From: Saposhnikovia divaricata
Taxonomy: Eukaryota > Streptophyta > Magnoliopsida > Apiales > Apiaceae
Assembly (NCBI GenBank): GCA_036435485.1
Contig: CM071598.1
Span: 106,948,501 to 107,012,500 of the forward strand
Direction of reading: 5' to 3'
Length of the DNA stretch: 64,000 bases
In this document: positions 10,337 through 21,610 of the stretch, piece after piece
How positions within the stretch are numbered: the stretch's first letter is position 1
Layout of the letters: each line of letters starts with the position of its first letter
Translations under genes and position numbers: made by a program
Notes under the pieces: generated by a model
Told to the model about the DNA's origin: nothing
The model's database searches: none
What the model saw: only the letters and a program-made list of their open reading frames with translations

Positions 10337-11335
10337 CATGCATATTTCATGATTCCCTTAGAACGAGTTAATTCTGATTGGTAGGTAGGTGTCTAATTGA
10401 GTGTGGTAATGATGAATAGAGGGTTGATTTATAGTTTCTATGAAATTGACTTATGTGTTTCGGAAACAAAACTAATTACACAGTCTCATTGGGTGCTTTT
10501 GGGCTAGGTTAGGGTCATGCTTGTTTGGATGTTTTGAGATTTAATCACTTGTTTATATTTAGAATTTTCGTTATTCCCTTGATAGCGTAGTAACACTTAA
10601 GTCTAAGTTTGGGGGAAAACAGGGATTTCATGCTAAATTGTAAATAATTGTCAATAATTGCTAGAAACAAATGGCTAGTAGCCGGCTCATATTTATATGA
10701 GTAGTCTAGGGTTGGAAATGAGAAAGGCTCATTCCAGATCGCAGAAAAAAAAAAAGAAAAAAAGAAAAAAAAAGTCAATAAATTGTTTATATGCAAAATT
10801 AACCAGATTGAGCTCTTTAATACTCGAGTAATTAAGTCTGAGGGGACTTAGTCCTAGTGACCTAAGGCTTTTATAGTCTGGGATCCACTGACCTAACGCT
10901 CGTTACATGGGTATTATTGTATAAGCCTTTTGGGGTCTCATCCATTGCACGGTTAAATAAGCATGCTTGTATATATGTGTCGTAGTAGTTAGTAATAAAG
11001 CATGAATTTCTGTCTACCTTGGATAAGGATAGAGGTGTTCTTAGGTTATGAAGTGTCTACAGTCTATTCTATTTATAAACATGTGATTGTCTTGACGAAG
11101 AGTATGTATGATTTTGACCTAGTTTTGGGAGTATTTCTGATGAGCATTGCACACAAGCACGTTTCTGTTCATGTAATGTTAGTATACGGGAACTTGGTCG
11201 AGCTCTATTTGGATTTAGTTGCATTCTTTGAGATATTTGCTTGCTAGTTGGTTTTGGTTAGTTTGAAGGGGATCATTGCATTGTTCATACTAGTTGCATT
11301 CATGCATTGCATTGCATTAGGTTAAATGGATTTTG
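10337..11335 (+). other. Spacer of Athila-1
   Basis: About 1 kb with no supported gene. It has an A-rich run (10743-10773) and AT-rich unique-looking sequence. Short ORFs here have no recognisable motifs. Confidence 0.6.
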
Positions 11336-11512
11336 TGGGTACATTCGCTATAGGCCCTCACGAGACCTTACTCGTCCACTAGGGCTGCCTAGGGGTTTAA
11401 AGGGCTTGTTGCATATGCCAAATGCAACCGTGATCACCTACGGAAGTGGTACTAGTTAGTTAGTTGTAATTGTTTATGCTTGAGGACAAGCATCAGTTTA
11501 AGTTTGGGGGTT
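11336..11512 (+). other. Conserved pre-polypurine block and polypurine tract of Athila-1
   Basis: A roughly 125-bp block (GGGTACAT, CCTCACGAGACC, TCGTCCACTAGGGCT, GTTGCATATGCCAAATGCAA, GTGATCA) closely matches the opposite strand of Athila-2 at 21480-21610. A hairpin (GCTTGAGGACAAGC) and the tract AAGTTTGGGGGTT precede the LTR at 11513. Confidence 0.75.
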
Positions 11513-12787
11513 TGATAAGTGGATTTTATATCCACTTGGAATGCCTCAGTTCGGCTTAAATTGATTGTTTTGGACTCAAGATGTTGTAGTTTTGATGTGT
11601 TTTGCTTAGTTGTGCAGATTTACGAGAATGTTGATTAAAGTTGATGCTTCTATTGTTTTTGGAGATTTATTTGATTAAAATTCGGATTTTCCGGGAAGGC
11701 TGCGCAGCTTATACTGTTTTGGCCATATCTGGAGTTCTAGAAGTCCGTTTTCAGCGATCTTACTGCCCACGCGAAGCTTGAGAGATTTTTTATAACCTGG
11801 GATAGAAATCACGTGCAAGGAATGTGATGATTAAAGTCGCGCACGTTTTCTTTTAAAAGAAGGCCATGAATTTACTGTTTTGCCCTTTTTATAATTCTAA
11901 TTGTATTCTGAGCAGTTTTGGTACCTTCTTTAAATTCTAATTGTAATAGAAGGTAATTGCTTGTTGGGCAAGATTAGGAGTATCTATATAAACACATCTA
12001 GGGATGAAGAAAAGGGGGTTCATTGTTAGAGAGATACAATTTGTACACAGCTTTTAGGATTTTTTCTGGAGAACCATTATTTTCTTTGAAGATTGAAGTT
12101 AAAAGGTTTCTTTTCTATATTCTTCTAATTATGATTTCTTCTATTAATTCTTGTTTTGTTAATTTAATCATGTGTAACTAATTCTATAATCTGAGAATTG
12201 GGTAGTATTCCTTGGTATTCATGTATGTTTAATTATCTGTGATTTTCTTGCTTTGCTGATCTGTTATTGAGGGCTTAATACAATTAGGGGAGTCATGAAC
12301 CTTTGATTGGATTTTAGGGATTGTAATAACTTGGAAGAGGAGTTGCGATTTTAGTACAAGATTTAACAGACATAACTCGAATATTTGATTGGAAGATTAA
12401 TAGGAGAGTTGTGAGACTTATAATTCTTGGTGCGTAATAGTTTATGATTGTACTTTGATTGTATCACGGAAGTGACAATTAAGGTGTAGTTGTAGACACT
12501 ATATTGTATCTTGGAAGAGAACATTATAACCTTAGAAGAATTGTTTTCAGCAGAGTAAGAACGTAGATGTCACATATATATTGAATGTGCATTGAAACCA
12601 AGTGAAGAACCCCAGTTCTTGGATTGTTTTCCTCATATATTTTATTCTCAACAGATAATTAATTTAATTTAGTTTATAAACAAACCAAACATTCTTCTAC
12701 ACTTCTAAATTGTGAGAGATAAGATACTTGAACTTGATATTACATTCAGTCCTTCCCTGCGAACGAACAACAAAAATACTATTAACA
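11513..12787 (+). repeat. 3' LTR of Athila-1
   Basis: It starts TGATAAGTGG after the polypurine tract and ends TATTAACA. Its last 100 bases (TCCTTCCCTG, GAACGAAC) resemble the end of the Athila-2 LTR. The base after 12787 continues a copia RT frame on -, which fixes the right edge. Confidence 0.8.
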
Positions 12788-15410
12788 ATGTTGCCTTTAG
12801 AATCACGTTTGGTCTTAAAGACCCATTTACAGCCTATTGCTTTGTGACCTGGAGGCAATTGAATGATTTCCCAAACTTGATTGTCATTCATAGACTTCAA
12901 TTCATCTTTCATGGCATCAATCCATTTATCTAAATTAGCGGCCTTAATGGCTTGTGAATAAGAAACTGGATCCTTAGTCCCTTCAGATTCTATTAGATAA
13001 AGTAGATAATCATCAGAAATAGCCGATCTCTTTGGTCTTTGAGATTTTCTTAAGGCTGGTTCTGGTGGTACTTCATCAACGTTTTCATTGGTGACATCTA
13101 CTTCATGGAGTTGATCATTTGTTTGGACTTCCTCATGAGTATTGTGTTCATTAATAGAAGAATTCCCGACAGCTTTTGAAATAAATGGTAAAAGGATAGG
13201 TACCCTTATTTCCTGAATGATCACATCACTATATTTTGTACTCCCACTGATTTCACCATTCTCATAAAATCTGGCATTATCAGTTTCAACTATTCTCGTA
13301 CTATGGTTAGGACAATAAAACTTATATCCTTTAGTATTTTCAGGATAACCGATAAAATAACCACTGATAGTCCTAGGATCTAACTTCTTTTCCTGTGGAT
13401 TATAAATTCTAGCTTCAGCTGGGCAACCCCAAATTTGAAGATGCCTTAAACTAGGTTTCCAACCTTTCCAAATGTGAAAAGGTGTCTTTGGAACTGCCTT
13501 ACTTGGAACCCTGTTCAAGATGTAAACAGCTGTTTGTAAAGCTTCCATCCACAAGAATTTAGGTAGGTTGGCGTGACTCATCATGGATCTAACCATTTCC
13601 ATGTAGGTACAATTTCACCTTTCTGCTACACCATTTTACTATGGAGATCCAGGCGTTGTGTACTGAGCAACAATTCCAGGATGTTGTCCTGTTTCATCAT
13701 ATTTACCATAGAACTCTCCACCTCTATCAGACCTAATGATTTTCACTTTGCTTTTAGTTTGCCTCTCAGCTTCAGCAATGAATAATTGTACAGCATCCAT
13801 AGATTGAGATATTTCATGAAACAGATAAAGATAGCAATAACGTGAATAATCATCAATAAAAGTGATGAAGTATTTCTCTCCTCCAATTGTTGGAACATCA
13901 AAAGGTTCGCAAATATCCGTGTGTATAATCTCAAGAAGCTGGGTACTTCTTGTAGCTTTCTTCTTTGTGGTTTTTGTTGTTTTGCCTTTAATACAATCCA
14001 CACATGTTGGAACATTATTAAAATCTAGGTCTGGAAGTATGCCATCTTTCACTAGCCGTTTAATCCTTTCACTAGATATATGACCCAGCCTTTTATGCCA
14101 CACAAAGTAAGAGTCATTCTTAGATGACTTACGTTTTGTTTCTTTATCATGCAAGGTAAAATGGATTTCAGTATCTTGATGTTTAAGTTGGAGTTTATAA
14201 AATCCATCAATCAAAATTCCAGAACCAATAAGACCGGAATTCTTAAACAAACTGAAATTGCCATTTCCAAATTCAAATGAATATCCAAACTTATCAAGTG
14301 CGCTTACAGAAATCAAATTACGGGATATAGACGGAACATAAAGAGTTTGACACAAGTCTAACACAAAACCGTTATCTAAAGTAAGGCGAAAAGTTCCAAA
14401 AGCTTCAGCTGGAGCTTTGTCTTTGTTTCCCATGAAAATGAAATTCTTATCACTTGGGCTTGTGGTTTGGATCGTAATGAATCCCTGCATTGAATTCGAA
14501 ACATGAACACTTGCACCAGTGTCAATCCACCAAGTAGAAGAAGATATATTAGTTAGATTTGATTCGAAATAACTTACGAAACCCATATGGTTACCTTTCT
14601 TTTTGAACCAGTCTTTACGCTTAATGCAATCTGCCTGGAAATGTCCAGGTTTCTTACAGAACTTGCAAACCTTATCGTTCTTTTTCTTCTTTGTTGGTTG
14701 ATTAGACTCATCAGATTTGGATGGTGCTCTTTTATGACCCGAGTTATTCTTTTTCCCAGTCTGTTTTCCAGCTCCTTGAATGAAATGAGCAGCTTTAATA
14801 CCCTGTGAGCCTTGCCTAGACTCCTCCTGAACCAGCTTGTTAGTCAATTCATTTAAACTCCATTTTTCCGTAATAGTGTTGTAATGAATTTTAAATGGTT
14901 CATAATGAGAAGGTAAGCTTGTTAGGATGAATTGGACGAGAAAAGCATCATCCATAACCAATCCCAAATTCTTAAGTTTGGCTGCAAGGTTAATCATTTC
15001 GATGACATGAGCACTCATTGAGCGAGAGCCATCAAACTTCATGGTCACAAGATCCGTCATAAGTTTCCCAGCAAGGGATTTGTCCGCAGTCTTGAACCAA
15101 TCTTCAATAGCTTACAAATAATTTTTAGCACTTTCACTGGTGGGAAGTGAGGTTTTGATATTGGTGTCAACAACCATTCGTATAGACATCATGCTTAGTC
15201 TATTAGATCGCTCCCAATCATCATGGAGTTTTCTTTCTTCAGGGGTGCTTTTGTCAGTAAGTGGACTTGGTTTATCTCTAAGAAGAGCCATGTCCAGTTC
15301 AAGGACACCTAATGAAAACTCAACTTGCTCTCTCCATTCTGAGTAGTTGGTTCAATTAAGTTTCACAATAGACGTAGCATACGAATTAATGGCTGAAGGT
15401 GCATTAACTG
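12788..15410 (-). pseudogene. Copia-B gag-pol, multiply broken
   Basis: Reading on -, a UBN2-type gag (NYSEWREQVEFSLG, SNRLSMM) is followed by a zinc knuckle (CKFCKKPGHFQADC), protease (WWIDTGASVHVS), GAG-pre-integrase (WHKRLGHIS, CVDCIKGK), integrase core (HTDICEP, RSDRGGEF) and the RT start (KAIGCKWVFKTKRDSKGN). The frame is kept almost throughout but carries in-frame stops: one near 15354 (TGA), one near 15113 (TAA), and a cluster at 13639-13641 (TAG), 13636-13638 (TAA) and 13615-13617 (TGA). That cluster falls just where family members have PQQNGVAER. About ten residues before it also appear deleted. The stops are mostly explained by C-to-T changes. No functional product is expected. Confidence 0.82.
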
Positions 15411-16057
15411 CAAATAATGATACAATAATTTAGGCTTAAATAACACATAATATAATTTCGAATGTAATTCTAGGTTCTCCTGCGGGTAGATCCTAAAATT
15501 ATACACAATATCAATAGTAATTTAATTTTAGGCTCTCCTGTGGGTAGTCACCTAAAATTGCACATAATATTATTAAAGGTCTAATACTTAAATATGATTA
15601 AAATAATAATAGAATGTCATTTGTTTGTGGACAAAGATGAATTCAATTCAAATAATCAAAATTTATCATCTAAAACAAATATTTTTGCAAACTTTATCGA
15701 AAATAATATGTACATAAATTTTTTGTCACATAAATAAAATTAATCAACATGATATTAAGCATGTAACAAAAAAAAATATGATTCGTAAGGTAACACCAAT
15801 AATCATGCACACGTCTACTGTCTTTGTAACACACATGAGATTCCATTCATATAAAATTATTACATCCATGACAAGCACAGAAAGAGAGAATCAAGATAAA
15901 CCCATACCTACCAAAATACATAACAGACTATATAGAACACCGAAATAGAAAAGTTGAGGGAAATCATGAGTTGTTACAATCAGATCTCTCAAAACCTATC
16001 ATCGTTCAAAGGTATGAATATTATTTCAATACGAATAATCATGTATCCGAAACTATA
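15411..16057 (-). other. Copia-B leader with a duplicated block
   Basis: No gene seen. Two similar blocks (TAGGTTCTCCTGCGGGTAG near 15470 and TAGGCTCTCCTGTGGGTAG near 15530, each followed by CCTAAAATT and CACA.TAT) lie about 60 bp apart. The rest is AT-rich leader between gag and the primer site. Confidence 0.6.
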
Positions 16058-16069
16058 GCTCTGATACCA
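16058..16069 (-). other. Primer binding site (tRNA-iMet), copia-B
   Basis: The minus strand reads TGGTATCAGAGC, the standard initiator-methionine tRNA primer site, two bases inside the LTR edge at 16072. Confidence 0.9.
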
Positions 16070-16071
16070 CA

Positions 16072-16491
16072 TGTTAGACAAATATTAACATGATCCCTAA
16101 GATCTTGAAGTACATGATCATCACAAAGTTGATAAGAAATCATACCTCCTGACACGGTGATGATGAGACCTTGTTTGTTGCTCTTGGAGACATGATTCAA
16201 CGGAGAAAAGATCTTCAAGCTTCAATGGAGAAATATGGGTTTCTCTCTCTTTCCTCTCCTCTTCAGGTATGTGTTTTTTCTATTAGTGAGTACAACACTT
16301 TTGATGGGAAAAGGTTGTTAATATATAGGTAGAGAGAGAACAATATTTCTCATAATATATTTATATACATAATTAATCATCCATCATGATTATTAATTAT
16401 TGTAACCTTTCAATAGTATTGTAACTGATTTCCTATAAGACCATATAATGAGGAAGAAATTTATAGAGGTTTAAATAAATTTCTTACACTT
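16072..16491 (-). repeat. 5' LTR of copia-B
   Basis: On + it begins TGTTAGACAA beside the primer site and runs through a CT-rich stretch to a probable ACA end at about 16491 (16502 is an alternative). With no second copy in the window, the outer edge is uncertain. Confidence 0.65.
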
Positions 16492-17059
16492 TTTAGCACA
16501 ATTCAAAGTTAAAATGTGCAAAATAATTTAGAAAATGCATTACACTTGAGACATTATTCTATTGTGTTGAGTAACTTGGCTTTATTAGTTCATCATCTGT
16601 TTAGTAAGTAGCTAGGCATTGAATAAGTACCGATTATGTGTGACTTGATGTTAGTAAGTTGGATGTACTAGTTTATCATAAGTTTCCTTGTAATGCTTAT
16701 AAATTTAAAGATGTTATTGAGTTTGTCTTACATGTTAACAATCTACAATTACATGGACTACTGTGGGAAACAAAACTGCTATTTTTGATGATGTTGAAGA
16801 GGGCGACATTAGGGCTGCTTCTTCCTACTCTTTCCATGAAATTGATAGAGCAATCTAAGAGGTGTCGGACAGAGTTGTGATGCTTTAAAGGGTAGGTCAA
16901 GCTTGATTAGTAAAATAATTTTGTTACCAGTATTTTCTTAGTAATTCATATGAAATTATTGATAATGCAGAACATAGGGATATGAAATTGTATTGCAGTA
17001 CTATTGACTTTTATGTGGGAACATAAGAGTATAAAACCTTGATGTCTAGCCTTTCATGT
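16492..17059. other. AT-rich stretch, no gene seen
   Basis: Short ORFs at 16659-16880 and on the other strand lack any recognisable motif. I see no repeat or structural signal. Confidence 0.5.
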
Positions 17060-17067
17060 CTACTAGA

Positions 17068-17404
17068 TAGGGGTGAGCATCGGGTGGTTTGGGCGGTTTA
17101 GGATCGCCAAACCAACCAAACCATAAATTTCGGGTTTTTAATTTTTCAAACCATAACCAAACCAAAAATCATAACATTTAAAAAAAACCAACCTAATTAT
17201 AACGGTTTGGTTTGGTCGGTTTCGGTTTAAAACCCATTGGATATCAAATATAGCTCTCTAATCCAAACCCGAGAAACAGAAGCACAGAGACCACGGCTTG
17301 AGTGTTTGAGAGAAAGAGAGAAACGAAAAAAAACCATAACTTTCGGTTTGGTCAGGTTGGTTTGGTCGGTTTAACCGGTTTTCGGTAAACCGTGCTCACC
17401 CCTA
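17068..17404. mobile_element. hAT-type MITE
   Basis: Perfect 12-bp terminal inverted repeats (TAGGGGTGAGCA at 17068-17079, complement at 17393-17404) are flanked by an 8-bp target duplication CTACTAGA (17060-17067 and 17405-17412). An 8-bp duplication and a TAGGGGTG end are typical of hAT elements. The 337-bp body is full of AACCAAACC / GGTTTGGT repeats and has no transposase ORF, so it is non-autonomous. Confidence 0.88.
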
Positions 17405-17412
17405 CTACTAGA

Positions 17413-18603
17413 CATCATGTTTGCTTTTTGGCAAGAATTAATTTTTTTTAAAAAAATATCCATGTCATATTGTTTTGTCCTGTTTTCATACATACATAAG
17501 GATAATTATATTTTATGTAGCCTACCAGGAATCTGTAGCATATTTCCACTTCTCGCATAATTGACAAAACAAAGGAGTCACTAATCAAAGATCAAAGAAA
17601 ATAAGAAAATGACAATTTTCTCTTTAAATAGACTAGTCAATTATGCCGCGCGTTTAAACAGACTAGTTAATTATGCTGCGCTATCACGCGGCTTTAGAAA
17701 ATTATCTTTAATAATTTATGAATATTATGGAAAAATAATGGAATCATACGTATAAATTATGCATGACATAGGCCAAAAAAATTTCAAACATATAAGAAAT
17801 AAAATTTTTGTGATATTAAAATAAATTTTTAAATTAAAATTGAAATAAAACAAATATCTAAAAACATTTCAAGCATTATTTTTCGAATGATAATATTATA
17901 TTTTAATAATTTATTATAGAAGAAAGAGAAAATCATTATAAAGCAATTTTCAATTGATTCAAACAATTCAATCGAATAATTAATTGAAAAAATTTTAATA
18001 TGTTAACAAAATCATAAACATGAAAATTAGCGATTATAATATGATCATATTTTACGATAAAAAATAATAAATATTAAATACAATTAAATAACGTTTTTAA
18101 AAACCGACACCCTCCTCATAACATACATGCTCAGAAATATTATAATAATTTATTTAAGTAGAATATTAATTTTATCCGCCATAATATATTGGAATAACGG
18201 ATGTACAATTTCTTTATCGATTTAACTGTCCGATAAAATGATCATGTTGATTTAATTTAATCGAGTTGGTTACATGTCTTGTGTAATTCTATATAATTCT
18301 ATAACTTATATGATTTACACGGCAACTAATAATTTTTTCCCCCAATAATTAACGTTGCATGTCCTCAAATCGCCCGAAAAAACTTGCAGAAATCTTAAAT
18401 GGGAAATCGTATGACACGATATAAGTAATTTTAAGTCGTCATCTTGTGGGACATGTTCTTATTTTTCTAAGGATAATTAATATTTAATTAATATTTTATA
18501 TTGAAATAATAATTATAATGCAAAAATAAATTTTGCTAAATTTTTATATAAATAATAAAACTAAATTATATAGATATTTAATAGATGTAATTAATGATTA
18601 ATT
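17413..18603. other. AT-rich repeat, related to 61280-62230
   Basis: No gene. A CTAG next to a GCTGCGC..ACGCGGC hairpin occurs at about 17666-17693 and could be the 3' end of a Helitron-like element read on -. The stretch 18085-18290 is a diverged copy of the blocks at 61562-61890 and 61891-62223. Confidence 0.5.
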
Positions 18604-18856
18604 AAGATGCTATCAAAAACAAAGCTCTCTTCTGTTTCTTATTAGTTAGGCGCCTTCGTCCTTCCCCCTCCGGCCGGAGGAGAAAGTTCCCCCTCCTCCT
18701 CCTGCGGTGGATTCTCCACCGGCCGAAGGCCCTCTTTCTTTCTTGATTTGATCTTGTTTTTTTTCAATAATATTAATTCTTAGATGAGGTGTGTCTTTTG
18801 TACCCAATTTTTTAGGTTGTTTGTTGTATCTCCTTGACAGTGCTTAGTATGTTTTG

Positions 18857-19364
18857 TGTTAGGCCGAATACACAATTAATAATCAACTTTTTATGAGAGT
18901 TTAACAAGTAAAAGCGTTTATGCACTTAAAAACTTCTTGTATTACGAACCCTCTTCGTGATGTAAAATATCACAAAGAGCTGCTAGGTTACAATAAAGAT
19001 AATTCGTTGTACGATACCCTTCTAGGGTTAACCTAACTGTATTTATATAACATACAGCTACGATACAATCTCTAATTGATATTCCTAATAATCAGCTATA
19101 CAATGATATCAATTACAGATTGTCACACGTCTCCTATGTCAACTCGATCTCTTTGATAGCTATCCAATCTTCAAAGATATCGCTTCCATAATAAATCTTC
19201 AATCACTGTTGACCAGTAGACGCTTCCTCCAGACAGAGTTTGACAAACTCTGTCGAGCTTCCATCTGTCAGAGTTTACACTAAACTCTAACTGCTTCCAG
19301 CTAAACTCTGATAATTCACTGTAACACTTAAACACTGATTAAAACACATCAATTATATTTAACA
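18857..19364 (-). repeat. 3' LTR of Sire-2
   Basis: 508 bp, ending next to the polypurine tract. It holds a perfect palindrome at 19232-19254 with 11-bp arms GACAGAGTTTG around a single A, plus three more CAGAGTTT/AAACTCTG-type copies within the next 70 bases. Confidence 0.93.
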
Positions 19365-19376
19365 ATCTCCCCCAAC
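19365..19376 (-). other. Polypurine tract of Sire-2
   Basis: The minus strand reads GTTGGGGGAGAT directly before the LTR, matching the tract of Sire-1. Confidence 0.85.
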
Positions 19377-19518
19377 TTGTTCATTAGCAAAAATGCACAA
19401 GTTAATGACAATAATTGATGATGTCAAAACAAATAGACAAATACAGTGTTTATACAAATTCAGAGTTTAAGCTTCTACTTAATAAAAACTACAGAGAATA
19501 AGAAAATCCTTACAGACC

Positions 19519-20210
19519 TTAATCTCTTATCATTTCAAGATCTGGCATAGCTCTGAGATAGTCTATCAGCAATCTTCTTTCTGCATTTTCAAGCTCAATC
19601 TTCATAGCTTCTTTAATTTCTCTGAGCTGAGGATCACTTTCATCTGTCAGGTAGATAGCAGCCCTAAGATCATAAATTTTGTTCCTTCTCATCTCATTTC
19701 CCAGTCTGATAAATCTGACTTTTTCTGACTGTGAATTGAAATCAAGTACTGTGATTCCCAAATAAGTCTTTAACTTTGCAGTACCTTTCTTCATTTCAAT
19801 GAGATTTCCTTTGTAATCCCTGTACTTAGGAACATATCTGCTATTATATTTCTCTCCTCTGATTGCCAGATTCTGAGTCATTCTCTGTCTGAGCACATTA
19901 GCAACTGATTGAGTCCTTCGACTATTCACCTTGAGAAGATACAGAACATACTCTAGTTCTTCCCAACATTTCAAGCCAATATCATCCTCACCAACTTTAA
20001 ATACTGTCCCATCAGCCATGAAGTACAAAAGAAAATCCTTGTTTAAACTCTTCTGATGAACTAACTGTACTGATTCCAGTCTGTCCAAACTCTCTTGAGG
20101 AACACCACGACCTGGAACAGCCAGTGAAGAAGGATCTCTAGGACCAGTATATTGCCTTTTGTCTCTGTGTGAACCTAGTCCACCCTTATTATTACCAACT
20201 TTGCCAGATA
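19519..20210 (-). pseudogene. ORF3-like frame of Sire-2, C-terminal part
   Basis: The frame runs from the Athila-2 insertion point to a stop at 19519; residues 1-189 counted from 20088 include LLYFMADGTVFKVGEDD and TYLGITVLDFNSQSEKVRF. It joins in register with the frame at 26955-27801 once the insert and one TSD copy are set aside. Its layout (a short strand-rich unit, then a helical tail with LREIKEAMKIELENAERRL) loosely resembles the C-terminal region of the Sire-1 third ORF at 7380-7900, but I cannot confirm homology by eye. No known enzymatic motif is visible. Confidence 0.6.
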
Positions 20211-20215
20211 AAGCT

Positions 20216-21423
20216 TGAAGGTAGTGTTTTTCGTAGTTCGTTCACAGGGAAGGACTATCAATATCGATTTCGAGTATATTATCTCTTACAATCTAGAAGT
20301 GTGTAAATGGGGGGGTTTTGAGTTTAGTTAAGGTGTTTTATCAAACACCTTGCATACAATAACTAAATTGCTACAAAAATACAACTAAGTTAATGGCTAA
20401 AATCCAAATTTGCCAACACAACAACACAATGAGCAAATTAACAAGATAAGAGGCATTTGACCCAAGGATAATAGCAAATCAAGCACTTCAACCCAACAAG
20501 CAAGAATATATCCAACTCTACCTAACCAAGATAATTGGTGAAGCACACAATCACTTATTTCTCTTCTAAAAACACTAATTTAGTGAAGCACATAAATTAG
20601 CTCTCTTGATAATAGCTACCAATAATGAAGCACTACTAGTATAACCAAATCAAGGAATCAATCAAAGAGAGGCTAGGACAAACCCAAGGATGAGAAGCTC
20701 AACCTAGGTATTTGCACTTAAAGCTTGAGAGTTTAGGTAAACTAAACTTGTGCTACTATAATGAATGTACTAACAATTACATATTAGCACAAACAATTAG
20801 CAATTGAATTCACAAGAGAAGCAAATTGAAGCAACTTACAATTCTCCAAGCAAAATCATAAACAATACAACTCAAGCAATTAAGATAGAATCAAGAAGAT
20901 CTTACTTAAATTGAATGGGTTTAGTACAAGAGATGCTTCCTTGAGCCAAATTATGGAGTTAGTTACTCATAATTAACTACTTCCTACTAACCCTAATTAT
21001 GTTCTTGAAGAGGCTAAGAAGAGAGGAAAAATAAGATGTAGGTTAGAAGTTATATAATATGTTATGTTTTGAGCCCTTCTCTTTAATACACAGCAGCTCT
21101 GTACGGCCTGTTGAACGGCCGTACAGCTGCCCGTACAGAAAATCTGCTCCTTTGAACGGCCTATTGAACGGCCGTACAGCTGCCCGTACGAGATAAAATC
21201 TTCAATATAATGCATTAAACGCCTCCCGGCATCGCGAGCTTGCATCTTCTAACTTCCCTCTTCAATAATCTTCGCTTTCATGCCCAAATTAAGCCATCTT
21301 TTCAACAATTAAGCACGAGGCACTGAAAGATGAAAAACATAACAAATATTAATAAAACAACATTCGAAACTAACAAAAATGCAGAAGAATAAAAGACAAA
21401 ACGTGTTTAAATACACGTTATCA
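20216..21423 (-). repeat. 3' LTR of Athila-2 (long form)
   Basis: 1208 bp, from TGAAGGTAGTG to GTTATCA on +. It contains two tandem units built of GTACGGCC...GGCCGTAC inverted repeats at 21098-21190. Confidence 0.93.
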
Positions 21424-21610
21424 AATCTTCCCCCACTTAAACTTTGCTAGTCCCGAGCAAACTAAAATTAACATAACCATATACTCCTAACTAGTACCAC
21501 TTCAGTAGATGATCACGGTTGCATTTGGCATATGCAACAATCCCTTGGAACCCCTAGGTAGCCCTAGTGGACGAGTGAGGTCTCGTGAGGGTTTATAGAT
21601 GATGTACCCA
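21424..21610 (-). other. Polypurine tract and conserved block of Athila-2
   Basis: On - the tract AAGTGGGGGAAGAT precedes the LTR. The block further inside matches Athila-1 11336-11460 over about 125 bases with few differences. Confidence 0.75.

Larger units (their letters stand above)
9113..12787 (+). mobile_element. 3' part of an Athila-type gypsy element (Athila-1)
   Basis: It begins inside the last codons of a gypsy integrase, interrupted by Sire-1. Then follow a long spacer, an ORF2 (env-like) start, a conserved pre-polypurine block, a G5 polypurine tract and one 1.28-kb LTR beginning TGATAAGTGG. The pol C-terminus (VNGQRLKPYL) and the GGGAGGCAACCCAAG block after its stop are typical of Athila-type elements. 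Its right edge falls inside the copia-B RT frame, so it inserted into copia-B. Its 5' half lies left of the window or was lost. Confidence 0.82.
12788..16491 (-). mobile_element. Decayed Ty1/copia element (copia-B), 5' half
   Basis: On - the order is LTR (~16491-16072), tRNA-iMet primer site, leader, gag, protease, integrase and the first RT block. There the element is cut by Athila-1. The rest of RT, RNase H and the second LTR must lie left of the window. The exact copia lineage is not settled; the domain order and sequence resemble common eudicot Tnt1-like families. Confidence 0.8.

Noticed and set aside
16659..16900. Overlapping small ORFs on both strands
   Set aside because: No recognisable domain, repeat or promoter; opposing frames of similar length suggest chance.
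18660..18740. GC-rich CCGGCCGG region as a host CpG-type promoter
   Set aside because: It lies between the 17-bp LINE target duplication and the Sire-2 insertion and is best read as the LINE 5' region.
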